Assembly: GCF_011078175.1 (NCBI RefSeq)
Contig: NZ_JAALCJ010000005.1
Span: 1 to 64,000 of the forward strand
From: Enterobacter cloacae
Lineage (GTDB): Bacteria > Pseudomonadota > Gammaproteobacteria > Enterobacterales > Enterobacteriaceae
DNA: 64,000 nt
Direction of reading: 5' to 3'
Below the pieces are notes generated by a model. It had not been told where the DNA came from and made no database searches. It saw only the letters and a program-made list of their open reading frames with translations. The position numbers and the translations under genes are program-made. Below are positions 1 to 7,848 of the stretch, one piece after another; the stretch's first letter is position 1; every line of letters starts with the position of its first letter.

Positions 1-1
1 C

Positions 2-229
2 CTGTCAGCCGGTCTGTCTAACTTCCTTGCGCCGGCGATTGCCGTGGTGCTGCTGCCCTGGTTCAGCACGCTCGGCGTGGTCATCGCCTATACGGTGCTT
101 TATCTGCTGGCATTTGTTCTGTGTGCCTTTATCCGCGTCACGCAGCCGGGCCTGGAAAAAGCATGTTGCGGCAAGAGAGTGACGGCGGGTCTGCTGAATA
201 CTCCGCATTCAGAAACGCTGAAGGAGTAA
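2..229 (+). CDS. MFS transporter, C-terminal end (partial)
   Basis: The open frame is already running at the window edge and codes for about 75 residues. The first 50 or so are strongly hydrophobic (two probable membrane helices with Pro and Gly at helix boundaries). A short charged cytoplasmic tail follows, ending in LKE. This is the usual look of the last two helices of a 12-TM major facilitator permease. The substrate cannot be told from this fragment. It converges with fbaB, with a hairpin terminator between them. The transporter assignment rests only on the hydrophobic profile, so a different polytopic permease is possible. Confidence 0.5.
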   Translation: MSAGLSNFLAPAIAVVLLPWFSTLGVVIAYTVLYLLAFVLCAFIRVTQPGLEKACCGKRVTAGLLNTPHSETLKE

Positions 230-242
230 GTGAGGGAACTTA

Positions 243-270
243 CCTGCCGGGGCACGCTTATCCCGGCAGG
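243..270. terminator. Hairpin between MFS gene and fbaB
   Basis: Nine-base arms, CCTGCCGGG and CCCGGCAGG, enclose a 10-nt loop between two convergent genes. There is no long T-run on either side, so this is a probable but not classical bidirectional terminator. Confidence 0.55.
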
Positions 271-283
271 AAGATGCGTGCGA

Positions 284-1336
284 TTAGGCAATCGTCACTT
301 TACTGTCCAGATAGACATCCTGAACCGCATTAATGAGCTTCACGCCGTCGGCCATAGATTTTTTGAACGCCTTACGGCCAAGGATTAGCCCCATACCGCC
401 GGCGCGTTTGTTAATGACCGCCGTGCGCACCGCGTCGGTCAGGTCGGTTTCGCCGCCTGCCGCACCGCCGGAGTTAATCAGCCCGGCGCGACCCATGTAG
501 CAGTTCGCCAGCTGGTAGCGCACCAGATCGATCGGGTTGTCGCTGGTCAGCTTGCTGTAGACGCGGTCGTCGGTATAACCGAAGTTCACCGCTTTATAGC
601 CGCCGTTATTCTCGGCCATTTTCTGCTTCACGATGTCCGCGCCGATGGTCGCCGCCAGGTGATTTGCCTGACCGGTCAGATCCGCTGATACGTGGTAATC
701 TACGCCATCTTTCTTGAACGACGCGTTGCGCAGATAGGCCCACAGCACGGTCACCATGCCCAGCTCGTGCGCGCGCTCAAACGCGGCAGAGATCTCTTCT
801 ATCTGGCGACGCGATTGCTCAGAGCCGAAATAGATGGTCGCCCCGACCGCTACCGCACCCATGTTGAACGCCTGTTCGACGCTGGCGTACAGTGTCTGGT
901 CGTATTCGGTTGGGTAGCTCAGGGTTTCGTTGTGATTCAGCTTGACCAGGAACGGAATGCGGTGAGCATAGCGGCGGGAAACCGAGGCCAGCACGCCGTA
1001 CGTCGATGCCACGCAGTTACAGCCCGCTTCAATCGCCAGCTCGACAATGTTTTTTGGGTCAAAGTAGAGCGGGTTAGCCGCAAACGACGCGCCCGCCGAG
1101 TGCTCCACGCCCTGGTCAACGGGCAGAATGGAGAGATACCCGGTCCCGCCCAGACGACCGGTATTGTAAAGCGTCTGCATGTTTCGCAGTACGGCGGGCG
1201 GACGGTTGTTGTCGACCATGACGCGGTCTACGTAATCATGGCCAGGCAGATAAAGCTGATCGGCTGGAATGGTCATACAACGATGCTGTAAAAGGCTGTC
1301 GGCGTCTTTGCCAAGCAGCTGCGCAATATCAGTCAT
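284..1336 (-). CDS. fbaB: Class I fructose-bisphosphate aldolase FbaB
   Basis: A 350-residue protein, the same length as E. coli FbaB (DhnA family). It cleaves fructose 1,6-bisphosphate to dihydroxyacetone phosphate and glyceraldehyde 3-phosphate through a Schiff-base lysine, with no metal needed. The early DQGVEHSAG block, the central [10 protein letters not shown] stretch and the [10 protein letters not shown] segment (likely active-site lysine region) are all present. This Schiff-base enzyme differs from the zinc-dependent FbaA and is associated with gluconeogenic growth. The start codon follows a GGGAG ribosome site, and a 17-bp inverted repeat lies just upstream. It is transcribed alone, divergently from yegT. 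Confidence 0.95.
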   Translation of the reverse strand: MTDIAQLLGKDADSLLQHRCMTIPADQLYLPGHDYVDRVMVDNNRPPAVLRNMQTLYNTGRLGGTGYLSILPVDQGVEHSAGASFAANPLYFDPKNIVELAIEAGCNCVASTYGVLASVSRRYAHRIPFLVKLNHNETLSYPTEYDQTLYASVEQAFNMGAVAVGATIYFGSEQSRRQIEEISAAFERAHELGMVTVLWAYLRNASFKKDGVDYHVSADLTGQANHLAATIGADIVKQKMAENNGGYKAVNFGYTDDRVYSKLTSDNPIDLVRYQLANCYMGRAGLINSGGAAGGETDLTDAVRTAVINKRAGGMGLILGRKAFKKSMADGVKLINAVQDVYLDSKVTIA

Positions 1337-1353
1337 AGTGATGCTCCCGTAAG

Positions 1354-1370
1354 TCCGACATGATGTCGGA
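1354..1370. promoter_or_regulatory. Inverted repeat upstream of fbaB
   Basis: TCCGACAT-G-ATGTCGGA is a perfect 8+1+8 inverted repeat. It lies 17 bases before the fbaB start codon and just upstream of the GGGAG ribosome site. It could be a repressor operator or a leader hairpin; the sequence does not decide which. Confidence 0.4.
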
Positions 1371-1584
1371 GCGTGTGATCCAAGCCCGCGTTTTTGCAGG
1401 CAGACTAAGCCTGGTACCGACTTAACCTATTTTCCACCATTTGCAACTTTTTTAAGCACAATCTGCTGGCTCGTTTCGTGTACAACATTTTTGTTACACT
1501 GATCAAACAATCGCCTTAAAGGTATTTGAAAGGTATTATCGCATGGTATGTTACAAGCGTACCTCTGACATGCAGGATTAAAAA

Positions 1585-2862
1585 ATGAAAACGAAAGTCC
1601 AACTGTCATTCATGATGTTTGTTGAATGGTTTATCTGGGGCGCGTGGTTTGTGCCGCTGTGGCTGTGGCTGAGTAAGAGCGGGTTTACCGCCGGGGAAAT
1701 TGGCTGGTCGTATGCCTGTACCGCGATTGCCGCGATCCTCTCTCCCATCCTGGTCGGCTCGCTGACGGACCGTTTCTTCGCCGCCCAGAAGGTGCTGGCC
1801 GTGCTGATGTTCGCTGGCGCGATTCTGATGTATTTCGCAGCACAGCAAACCCAGTTCAGCACCTTCTTCCCGCTGCTGCTCGCCTACTCCCTGACCTATA
1901 TGCCGACCATCGCGCTGACCAACAGCATCGCCTTCGCGAACGTCGATGACGTGGAGGCTGATTTCCCCCGCATCCGCGTGATGGGCACCATCGGCTGGAT
2001 TGCCTCCGGCCTGGCGTGCGGCTTCCTGCCGCAGATGATGGGCTATAGCGACATCTCTGACACCAATATCCCGCTGCTGATGACCGCTGCCAGTTCCCTT
2101 CTCCTTGGCGTCTTCGCGTTGTTCCTGCCGAACACGCCACCAAAGAGTACCGGCAAGCTCGATTTCAAAGTGATGCTGGGGCTGGATGCGCTGATCCTGC
2201 TGCGCGATAAAAACTTCCTGGTGTTCTTCTTCTGCTCGTTCCTGTTCGCCATGCCGCTGGCCTTCTACTATATCTTTGCCAACGGCTATCTCACCGAAGT
2301 GGGGATGAAAAACGCCACCGGCTGGATGACCCTCGGCCAGTTCTCTGAAATCTTTTTCATGCTCGCTCTGCCATTCTTTACCAAACGCTTTGGTATTAAG
2401 AAGGTCTTGCTGCTGGGCCTGATCACCGCCGCCATTCGCTACGGTTTCTTTGTTTACGGCGGCGCCGAGCAATACTTCACCTACGCCCTGCTGTTCCTCG
2501 GCATTCTGCTGCACGGCGTAAGCTATGACTTCTATTACGTCACCGCGTACATCTACGTGGATAAAAAAGCGCCCGTGCATATGCGCAACGCGGCGCAGGG
2601 CTTGATCACGCTGTGCTGTCAGGGCTTTGGTAGCCTGCTGGGCTACCGTCTCGGCGGCGTGATGATGGAAAAAATGTTCGCATATAAAGAGCCGGTGAAT
2701 GGGCTGACCTTCAACTGGGCCGGAATGTGGACGTTTGGTGCAATCATGATCGTGGTGATTGCCGTGCTGTTTATGCTGTTTTTCCGCGAATCGGATAAAG
2801 AGATCACCGCAATTGAGGTGGTTGATGGCGATACCGCGCTGACACGAGGGGAAGTTAAATGA
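1585..2862 (+). CDS. yegT: Nucleoside transporter YegT (NHS/MFS family)
   Basis: A 425-residue inner-membrane protein with about 12 hydrophobic helices, matching YegT of E. coli in length and in its opening MKTKVQLSFMMFVEWFIWGAW. This start motif is typical of the nucleoside:H+ symporter family (NupG, XapB), so the likely role is proton-driven uptake of a nucleoside or nucleoside-like compound. It is the first gene of yegTUV; its stop overlaps the yegU start by 4 bases (ATGA), which suggests translational coupling. The adjacent hydrolase and sugar kinase suggest that the imported molecule is cleaved and its sugar phosphorylated. Confidence 0.92.
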   Translation: MKTKVQLSFMMFVEWFIWGAWFVPLWLWLSKSGFTAGEIGWSYACTAIAAILSPILVGSLTDRFFAAQKVLAVLMFAGAILMYFAAQQTQFSTFFPLLLAYSLTYMPTIALTNSIAFANVDDVEADFPRIRVMGTIGWIASGLACGFLPQMMGYSDISDTNIPLLMTAASSLLLGVFALFLPNTPPKSTGKLDFKVMLGLDALILLRDKNFLVFFFCSFLFAMPLAFYYIFANGYLTEVGMKNATGWMTLGQFSEIFFMLALPFFTKRFGIKKVLLLGLITAAIRYGFFVYGGAEQYFTYALLFLGILLHGVSYDFYYVTAYIYVDKKAPVHMRNAAQGLITLCCQGFGSLLGYRLGGVMMEKMFAYKEPVNGLTFNWAGMWTFGAIMIVVIAVLFMLFFRESDKEITAIEVVDGDTALTRGEVK

Positions 2863-3863
2863 AACAAGACCGTATTCTCGGTGCTCTTTACGGGCAGGCG
2901 TTAGGGGATGCAATGGGGATGCCGTCGGAGCTGTGGCCGCGCAAGCGGGTGAAAGCGCACTTCGGCTGGATCGACCGTTTCTTACCCGGCCCGGCTGAGA
3001 ATAATGCTGCCTGTTACTTTAAGCAGGCCGAATTTACGGATGATACGTCGATGGCGCTGTGCCTGGCCGACGCGATTATCGAATGCGACGGGGAAATTAA
3101 CCCTGACGTTATCGGTAAGCATATTCTGGACTGGGCGCTGGATTTCGACGCGTTCAATAAGAATGTGCTTGGCCCGACGTCCAAAATTGCCCTGAACGCC
3201 ATCCGTGACGGCAAGCCGGTGAGCCAGCTGGAAAACAACGGCGTTACCAACGGGGCGGCGATGCGCGCCTCCCCGCTGGGATGCCTGCTGCCGGCCACGC
3301 GTCTGGCACACTTTGTGGAACAGGTTGCGTTAGCCTCCAGCCCGACCCATAAATCGGATCTCGCCATCGCCGGTGCGGTGGCAATCGCGTGGGCGGTTTC
3401 ACGCGCCATCGACGGCGAGCGCTGGCATCACATCGCCGATGCCCTGCCGGGTATTGCCCGTGCGGCGCAGGAGGCGAACACGACCACCTTCAGCGCATCG
3501 CTTTCCGCTCGGATTGAGCTGGCTCTGAAAACCGTGCGCGAAGCCAACGGTACGGAATCCGCCAGCGAGCAGATCTATCAGCTTATTGGCGCGGGCACGA
3601 GCACCCTTGAGTCCGTTCCGGCGGCGATTGCGATGGTCGAACTCGCGGGCACCGATCCAAACCGCTGCGCGGTGTTATGCGCCAACCTGGGCGGTGATAC
3701 TGACACTATCGGCGCGATGGCAACGGCCATCTGCGGCGCGCTGCACGGTGTACAGGCCATCGATCCGGCGCTCAAAAACGAACTTGATGCCGTAAACCGG
3801 CTCGATTTCGGCCACTACTGCCAAAAACTGCTGCACTTCCGGGAGCAAAGGGAGGGGGTATGA
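2859..3863 (+). CDS. yegU: ADP-ribosylglycohydrolase family protein YegU
   Basis: A 334-residue cytoplasmic hydrolase of the ADP-ribosylglycohydrolase (DraG/ARH) fold. The metal-binding signatures are visible: FTDDTSMALCLAD near residue 60 and NLGGDTDTIGAMATAI near residue 275, whose aspartates bind the two Mg2+ or Mn2+ ions. The family breaks N-glycosidic bonds to ribose. Placed between a nucleoside-type transporter and a PfkB kinase, it probably removes a base or ribosyl group from the imported substrate; the true substrate is unknown. It overlaps both neighbours by 4 bases. Confidence 0.93.
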   Translation: MKQDRILGALYGQALGDAMGMPSELWPRKRVKAHFGWIDRFLPGPAENNAACYFKQAEFTDDTSMALCLADAIIECDGEINPDVIGKHILDWALDFDAFNKNVLGPTSKIALNAIRDGKPVSQLENNGVTNGAAMRASPLGCLLPATRLAHFVEQVALASSPTHKSDLAIAGAVAIAWAVSRAIDGERWHHIADALPGIARAAQEANTTTFSASLSARIELALKTVREANGTESASEQIYQLIGAGTSTLESVPAAIAMVELAGTDPNRCAVLCANLGGDTDTIGAMATAICGALHGVQAIDPALKNELDAVNRLDFGHYCQKLLHFREQREGV

Positions 3864-4813
3864 GTGCTTTTGCCCGCCGTCTCGAAACCCTTCACGCTAC
3901 GCGCCCCGTAACGGTACTCGGCGCGGCGGTCATCGACGTGATTGCCGACGCCTACGCCCTGCCCTGGCGCGGGTGTGATATCGAGCTGAAGCAACAGGGA
4001 GTGAATATTGGCGGCTGCGCGCTGAATATCGCCATCGCCCTGAAGCGGCTCGGCATTGCTGCGCAAAACGCGCTTCCCGTCGGCCACGGCGTGTGGGCCG
4101 ATATTATCCGTAACGCCATGGCGAAGCAGGATCTGCACAGCGCCGTAGAAGCGGAAACGGGCGATAACGGCTGGTGTCTGGCGCTGGTGGAGCCTGACGG
4201 TGAACGGACCTTTATGTCGTTTAGCGGCGTGGAGAATCAGTGGCAGCAGCGCTGGCTGGACGGGTTAAGCGTGCCGGCAGGGAGCCTGGTCTCTTTGTCC
4301 GGCTACCAGCTGGCGTCCCCCAGCGGTGAGCTGCTGACGGCCTGGCTGGAAAGTCTTCAGGATGCGACGCTCTTTATCGATTTCGGTCCGCGCATCGCGG
4401 ATATTCCCGACCCGCTGATGGCGCGGATCATGGCCCGTAAACCGATCGTCTCGCTCAATCGTCAGGAGGCGGAACTTGCCGCCGAATGGCTTGGCGTGAA
4501 TGTGGAAGAGCTCGGCACACGGTGGCAGCAGAGGTTTGGCGCTGCGCTGATCGTACGCCATGATAAAGACGGGGCGGTCTGGTATGACGGTGACGCTTCC
4601 GGACACGTTCCGGCGTTTCCTGCTACCGTGGTCGATACCATCGGCGCGGGTGACAGCCATGCGGGAGGTACCCTTGCCGGGCTGGCCGCGGGATGGTCAC
4701 TGCCAGAGGCGGTGCAGCTTGGCAATGCCGTAGCTGCCTGGGTAGTCAGCCATCGCGGTGGCGACTGCGCGCCCACGCGCGAGGCCCTACTCCTCGCACA
4801 CAAAGACGTATAG
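3860..4813 (+). CDS. yegV: PfkB-family sugar kinase YegV
   Basis: A 317-residue ribokinase-like kinase. The N-terminal NIGGCALNIAIALKRLG block (about residues 50-66) is the PfkB glycine-rich signature. DTIGAGDSHAGGTLAG (about residues 259-274) is the second signature, with the catalytic-base Asp and the anion hole. It should phosphorylate a sugar or nucleoside released by YegU with ATP. It is the last gene of yegTUV. Its final 27 bases overlap the 3' end of the convergent regulator yegW, so expression of the two may interfere. Confidence 0.92.
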   Translation: MSAFARRLETLHATRPVTVLGAAVIDVIADAYALPWRGCDIELKQQGVNIGGCALNIAIALKRLGIAAQNALPVGHGVWADIIRNAMAKQDLHSAVEAETGDNGWCLALVEPDGERTFMSFSGVENQWQQRWLDGLSVPAGSLVSLSGYQLASPSGELLTAWLESLQDATLFIDFGPRIADIPDPLMARIMARKPIVSLNRQEAELAAEWLGVNVEELGTRWQQRFGAALIVRHDKDGAVWYDGDASGHVPAFPATVVDTIGAGDSHAGGTLAGLAAGWSLPEAVQLGNAVAAWVVSHRGGDCAPTREALLLAHKDV

Positions 4814-5533
4814 GTCGCTGCGGCAGTAGCTTATGCTGTACTCAATTGGCCGTTGCTGTTGATCGAGCGCGACTTGCTTGATCACCAGCACCGGTATCTT
4901 ATCGTCCATCTTGATATGCGTCTGAAACTCGCTGTCCGGCATACGGGCGCTAACCCGAGAACGGGTGCGCTGCGGAAAGATATTCTGGCTACGGAAGTAA
5001 TCATAAAGCGAGACGCCGATGTCGTCCGGGTTGGGGATTAACCCTACCGGTACCCAGGACTCCTCTATTGATACCGCATCGTCATCCACGTAGCGGATGC
5101 GCTTAAGCAGAAATACATCGCTATCCGGCGCAAGGGAAAGGTGGCGGGCGATCTCTTCCGGGCACTTCACGACGCGTTTGTTAACCCACAGCGTGTTGGG
5201 CGTTTTGCCGCGCAGCACCACCTGCTGAGAAAACCCGCGCGCCTCTTTGAGCGAATATTCAAAGATATTGTTGATTTGCGTACCGTATCCACGCGCGCGG
5301 GTGACGACGCCGGCCTCTTCCAGCGCCTGCATCGCTTTACGCACCGTAATGCGTGACACACCGGCCAGCTGGCTCAGATCGCGCTCGCCGGGAAGAATAT
5401 TACCGTGTGCGAGCACGCCGCTGCGTACCGCATTTTTAACCGTTTCGGCAAATTTCAGGTACAACGGCGTGTTGTCCGGTGCGGCAATTCGTTCCTTGAG
5501 TTGAGCAATTAACCGGGTATGCGCTTGTTCCAT
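4787..5533 (-). CDS. yegW: GntR/HutC-type regulator YegW
   Basis: A 248-residue regulator, equal in length to E. coli YegW. A winged-helix GntR domain occupies about residues 15-85 (GVLAHGNILPGERDLSQLAGVSRITVRKAMQALEE contains the recognition helix). It is followed by a UTRA ligand-binding domain of the HutC type, which usually senses a sugar or small metabolite. Convergent orientation beside yegTUV suggests that it controls that operon. A perfect inverted repeat at 5546-5567, just upstream of its start, is a candidate autoregulatory operator. Confidence 0.92.
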   Translation of the reverse strand: MEQAHTRLIAQLKERIAAPDNTPLYLKFAETVKNAVRSGVLAHGNILPGERDLSQLAGVSRITVRKAMQALEEAGVVTRARGYGTQINNIFEYSLKEARGFSQQVVLRGKTPNTLWVNKRVVKCPEEIARHLSLAPDSDVFLLKRIRYVDDDAVSIEESWVPVGLIPNPDDIGVSLYDYFRSQNIFPQRTRSRVSARMPDSEFQTHIKMDDKIPVLVIKQVALDQQQRPIEYSISYCRSDLYVFVCEE

Positions 5534-5545
5534 CTCTGTTTTTCT

Positions 5546-5567
5546 CTGGCATAAGGTTTTATGCCAG
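5546..5567. promoter_or_regulatory. Inverted repeat upstream of yegW (possible operator)
   Basis: Perfect arms CTGGCATAA and TTATGCCAG flank a 4-base GGTT centre. The repeat lies 12 bases before the yegW start and 8 bases past the thiD stop. The absence of a T-run on either side argues against a terminator. GntR-family regulators often bind such repeats at their own promoter. Confidence 0.4.
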
Positions 5568-5575
5568 TATACGGC

Positions 5576-6376
5576 TTACCACCATGCATGAAAATGGTGA
5601 ACCGGTCCAATACCGTGACCCACTTCCAGAGAATCGGCTTTTGCCAGCGCGCCTGAGAGCCAAATCTTCGCCTCCTGCACCGTCTCCTCCCAGCTAGCGT
5701 GGCGGGGACGCAGCGCCGCCAGCGCCGCCGAAAGCGTACAGCCCGTGCCGTGGGTATTTTTGGTCTGTACGCGCGGGGCGGTGAAACGTCGTGCACCTTC
5801 GCGGGTGAAGAGCCAGTCCGGGCTTTCTGCATCATCAAGATGACCGCCTTTCATCAGCACCGCGCTGCATCCCATTGCCAGCAGCGCATTGCCCTGCTCT
5901 TTCATCTCACGTTCGTTTTGCGCGTGTGGCGCATTCAGCAGCGCGGCGGCTTCAGGGAGGTTTGGCGTGATCAGTGCCACCTGCGGCAGCAGCTTTTTAC
6001 GCAGCGTGTCGACGGCAGAGGCGGAGAGCAGCGGATCGCCGCTTTTGGCCAGCATTACGGTATCGAGCACCACGTTTTTTATCCGGTAATGTTTGAGACG
6101 TTCAGCGACCGCTTCAACAATGTCCGCCTCGGCGAGCATGCCGATTTTAGTGGTGTCGATACGAACATCGCTGAATACGGAATCCAGCTGCGCGGCGACA
6201 AAATCCGGGCCAATGCGATACACCGACTGTACGCCGCGCGTGTTTTGCGCCACCAGCGCGGTGATAACCGAGCATCCGTAAGCGCCGAGCGCAGAGAAGG
6301 TTTTCAGGTCTGCCTGGATCCCCGCGCCGCCGCTGGGGTCGGTCCCCGCAATAGTCAGGGCATTAATGCGTGTCAT
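5576..6376 (-). CDS. thiD: Hydroxymethylpyrimidine / phosphomethylpyrimidine kinase ThiD
   Basis: A 266-residue ribokinase-fold enzyme that phosphorylates HMP and then HMP-phosphate to HMP-PP for thiamine synthesis. Visible motifs are [17 protein letters not shown] at the N-terminus, [11 protein letters not shown] in the middle and [16 protein letters not shown] near residue 210 (anion hole and catalytic Asp/Cys region). Its start overlaps the thiM stop by 4 bases, so the two are co-translated from the TPP-controlled transcript. The yegX gene found between yegW and thiD in E. coli is missing here. Confidence 0.96.
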   Translation of the reverse strand: MTRINALTIAGTDPSGGAGIQADLKTFSALGAYGCSVITALVAQNTRGVQSVYRIGPDFVAAQLDSVFSDVRIDTTKIGMLAEADIVEAVAERLKHYRIKNVVLDTVMLAKSGDPLLSASAVDTLRKKLLPQVALITPNLPEAAALLNAPHAQNEREMKEQGNALLAMGCSAVLMKGGHLDDAESPDWLFTREGARRFTAPRVQTKNTHGTGCTLSAALAALRPRHASWEETVQEAKIWLSGALAKADSLEVGHGIGPVHHFHAWW

Positions 6377-7143
6377 ACCCTCTCCTCCAGCGCGTAAAGC
6401 GCGTCCAGAAACGCCGGGACAAAGCTACCGGGGCCCCGACTATGGGACAGAGCAGCAGCCCCTGCGTGCTTCATAAAGCCACAGGCGGCCGTCGCGTTAT
6501 CAAGCGTGTCGCCAGGCAGCGAGCAGCAGGCGGCGACGACCGCCGAGAGCGCACAGCCTGTCCCTACCACGCGGGTCATCAGCGGATCGCCACCCGCGAC
6601 CGTACGGGTTCGCTGGCCGTCGGTAATGTGATCCACTTCTCCTGTGACAACGACAACGGCGTGGGTCTGGCGGGCAAGCGCCTGCGCAGCGGTCAACGCG
6701 CTCGCTGCCGTATCGGTGGAATCTACCCCGCGCCCGCCCGCACGCATTCCGGCAAGGGCGAGGATTTCGGAGGCGTTTCCACGAATGGCCGCAGGTTTAA
6801 GGGATAATATTTGCTGGCAAAAACGGGTGCGGAACGCCAGCGCGCCAACCGCAACCGGATCCAGAACCCAGGGTGTGCCCGCGTCTGACGCGCTCTCAAT
6901 AGCCCGACGCATCGACTGGGCGCGCGGCGCGGTGAGCGTACCAACGTTGATGAGCAGGGCATCGGCAAGCGCGGCAAACTCTTCCGCTTCCTCGGCTTCG
7001 ATCACCATTGCCGGGGAAGCACCGAGCGCGAGCAGAACGTTGGCGGTGAAGGTCTGCACGACATCGTTGGTCATACAGTGCGTGAGCGGGGAACGGGTTC
7101 GGAATTGATGTAAAACATGTGAGTCGAGCAGGTCAGGCTGCAT
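6373..7143 (-). CDS. thiM: Hydroxyethylthiazole kinase ThiM
   Basis: A 256-residue thiazole salvage kinase that phosphorylates hydroxyethylthiazole to the monophosphate used by ThiE. The conserved opening [26 protein letters not shown] and the C-terminal [11 protein letters not shown] nucleotide/anion-hole motif are intact. A strong GGCAGGAGCG ribosome site precedes the ATG, as in the E. coli thiM leader, where TPP binding sequesters it. It is first of thiMD. Its leader carries the TPP aptamer, but the DNA upstream of that aptamer now belongs to an integrated element, so the native promoter is 3.7 kb away. Confidence 0.96.
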   Translation of the reverse strand: MQPDLLDSHVLHQFRTRSPLTHCMTNDVVQTFTANVLLALGASPAMVIEAEEAEEFAALADALLINVGTLTAPRAQSMRRAIESASDAGTPWVLDPVAVGALAFRTRFCQQILSLKPAAIRGNASEILALAGMRAGGRGVDSTDTAASALTAAQALARQTHAVVVVTGEVDHITDGQRTRTVAGGDPLMTRVVGTGCALSAVVAACCSLPGDTLDNATAACGFMKHAGAAALSHSRGPGSFVPAFLDALYALEERV

Positions 7144-7191
7144 GGTTTCGCTCCTGCCGTGCGTGAAGAAGCGATGACCGGGTAGGCATCT

Positions 7192-7269
7192 GACTTCCCT
7201 ACGCTGGCATTATCCAGATCAGGTAATACGGGTATTTCTCAGCCTTCACAAAGAAGGGCACCCCGAGTC
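7192..7269 (-). promoter_or_regulatory. TPP riboswitch aptamer (THI element) of thiM
   Basis: Read on the minus strand, this is close to the E. coli thiM aptamer. It starts with GACTCGGGGTGCCC (P1/P2), includes the invariant GGCTGAGAAATACCCG core (pyrimidine-sensing J3-2) and CTGGATAATGCCAGCG (pyrophosphate-sensing helix P4/P5), and closes with GGGAAGTC. The expression platform runs to the thiM ribosome site at about 7150. All but the last seven bases of the aptamer lie in the left 75-bp repeat of the integrated element, so insertion regenerated an intact riboswitch beside thiM. Confidence 0.95.
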
Positions 7270-7273
7270 AAAT
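7199..7273. repeat. Left attachment repeat (attL), 75 bp
   Basis: Identical base for base to 10855-10929; identity breaks at 7198/10854 (C versus A) and 7274/10930 (A versus T). On the minus strand it covers the TPP aptamer from just before P1 to the GCGTAG of P4. It joins native sequence on the thiM side and element DNA on the right. Confidence 0.9.
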
Positions 7274-7302
7274 AAAACAAAATCAAAAGCTTGCGATTAA
7301 CG

Positions 7303-7342
7303 TCCCGTTAATCCCTGTTCTGGATCATGCCAGCGGGAAGCC
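7303..7342 (+). repeat. Degenerate inverted copy of the TPP aptamer 3' half
   Basis: On the plus strand, CCCGTTAATCCCTGTT, then CTGGATCATGCCAGCG, then GGAAGCC line up with the thiM aptamer (minus strand) segments CCCGTATTACCTGAT, CTGGATAATGCCAGCG and GGGAAGTC. The middle block matches 15 of 16 bases. It lies 30 bp inside the left repeat in opposite orientation. It may be an old attachment-site relic or an integrase arm feature. Confidence 0.5.
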
Positions 7343-7352
7343 AAAGACTCAA
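7324..7352 (-). promoter_or_regulatory. Possible element-borne promoter reading into thiM
   Basis: On the minus strand TTGAGT (7352-7347) and CATGAT (7329-7324) are separated by 17 bases; each matches the sigma-70 consensus at 4 of 6 positions. Transcription would start about 45 bases before the aptamer. It is weak, but it is the best candidate I see between the element's minus-strand terminator and thiM. Confidence 0.3.
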
Positions 7353-7417
7353 CCCTAAAAAATCCTCTGTGTCCCAGTTTGTGTCTCACGTTGTGACCCA
7401 CAGATAAATGGCAGGCA

Positions 7418-7443
7418 CAAAAAAACCGCCCATAAGGCGGCTT
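7418..7443 (-). terminator. Rho-independent terminator facing thiM
   Basis: On the minus strand AAGCCGCC-TTAT-GGGCGG is followed by a run of seven T. It would stop minus-strand transcription leaving the element before it reaches the thiM riboswitch. Confidence 0.65.
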
Positions 7444-7527
7444 AAGTAAATTATTCAGTCGTGAAGATTTAAATGAAATCTATTTTCTGCATACGCTTTC
7501 TTCATCCAGTCGAAGTGCTTTTGCCAA

Positions 7528-7539
7528 TTCCAATTGGAA
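7528..7539. promoter_or_regulatory. Palindrome TTCCAATTGGAA
   Basis: A perfect 12-bp palindrome about 85 bp upstream of the small HTH-like ORF. It is a candidate operator for that protein; there is no direct evidence of binding. Confidence 0.3.
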
Positions 7540-7621
7540 TGCAATGCAGAATGCCCCCGGCTCCCGCTGGGGGTTATCCCTTCCGGTTATATTCATTTTT
7601 ACTTTTACACTGAGGTAACAC

Positions 7622-7813
7622 ATGAAAGTTTCAATCAATATCCCCGGCGCTGGTCAAGTCTATGTATCAGGCGCGGCGGAAGTAATTAATCGAAAGGCGC
7701 TGTGTAAGGAGTTGGGGATCTGTAATATCACCCTATGCCGTCTAGAGGCGCAAAACGGGTTTGAATATGCTTTAAGCGTGCTATTATCTAAAAAGCGAAA
7801 GTTATTAAATTAA
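7622..7813 (+). CDS. Small HTH-like protein, possible excisionase or regulator
   Basis: A 63-residue basic protein with a TGAGGTAAC ribosome region before the ATG. Residues about 25-47 (KALCKELGICNITLCRLEAQ) have the spacing of a helix-turn-helix, as in AlpA/MerR-like excisionases, and the C-terminus is lysine-rich. It lies at the end of the element opposite the integrase, transcribed in the other direction, and a good terminator follows at 7821-7848. The family is not recognised; excisionase or regulator is an inference from size, motif and position. Confidence 0.6.
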   Translation: MKVSINIPGAGQVYVSGAAEVINRKALCKELGICNITLCRLEAQNGFEYALSVLLSKKRKLLN

Positions 7814-7820
7814 TATTAAA

Positions 7821-7848
7821 AGGCGAGCCAAACGGCTCGCCTTTTTCT
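7821..7848. terminator. Bidirectional terminator between small ORF and ATPase
   Basis: Arms AGGCGAGCC (7821-7829) and GGCTCGCCT (7834-7842) flank a 4-base loop. TTTTTCTTT follows on the plus strand and TTTTAATATT on the minus strand. It separates two convergent genes. Confidence 0.85.

Larger units (their letters stand above)
7274..7621. other. Non-coding left end of the element
   Basis: I see no gene in this 348-bp stretch. It holds a degenerate inverted copy of part of the TPP aptamer (7303-7342), a possible promoter toward thiM (7324-7352), a hairpin with a T-run on the minus strand (7418-7443), a 12-bp palindrome TTCCAATTGGAA (7528-7539), and a GC-rich hairpin near 7553-7576 ahead of the small ORF. 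Confidence 0.6.

Noticed and set aside
1606-2913. 435-residue frame antisense to yegT
   Set aside because: Low-complexity His/Gln/Glu-rich translation that arises from GC-rich codon bias of yegT; no ribosome site or family features.
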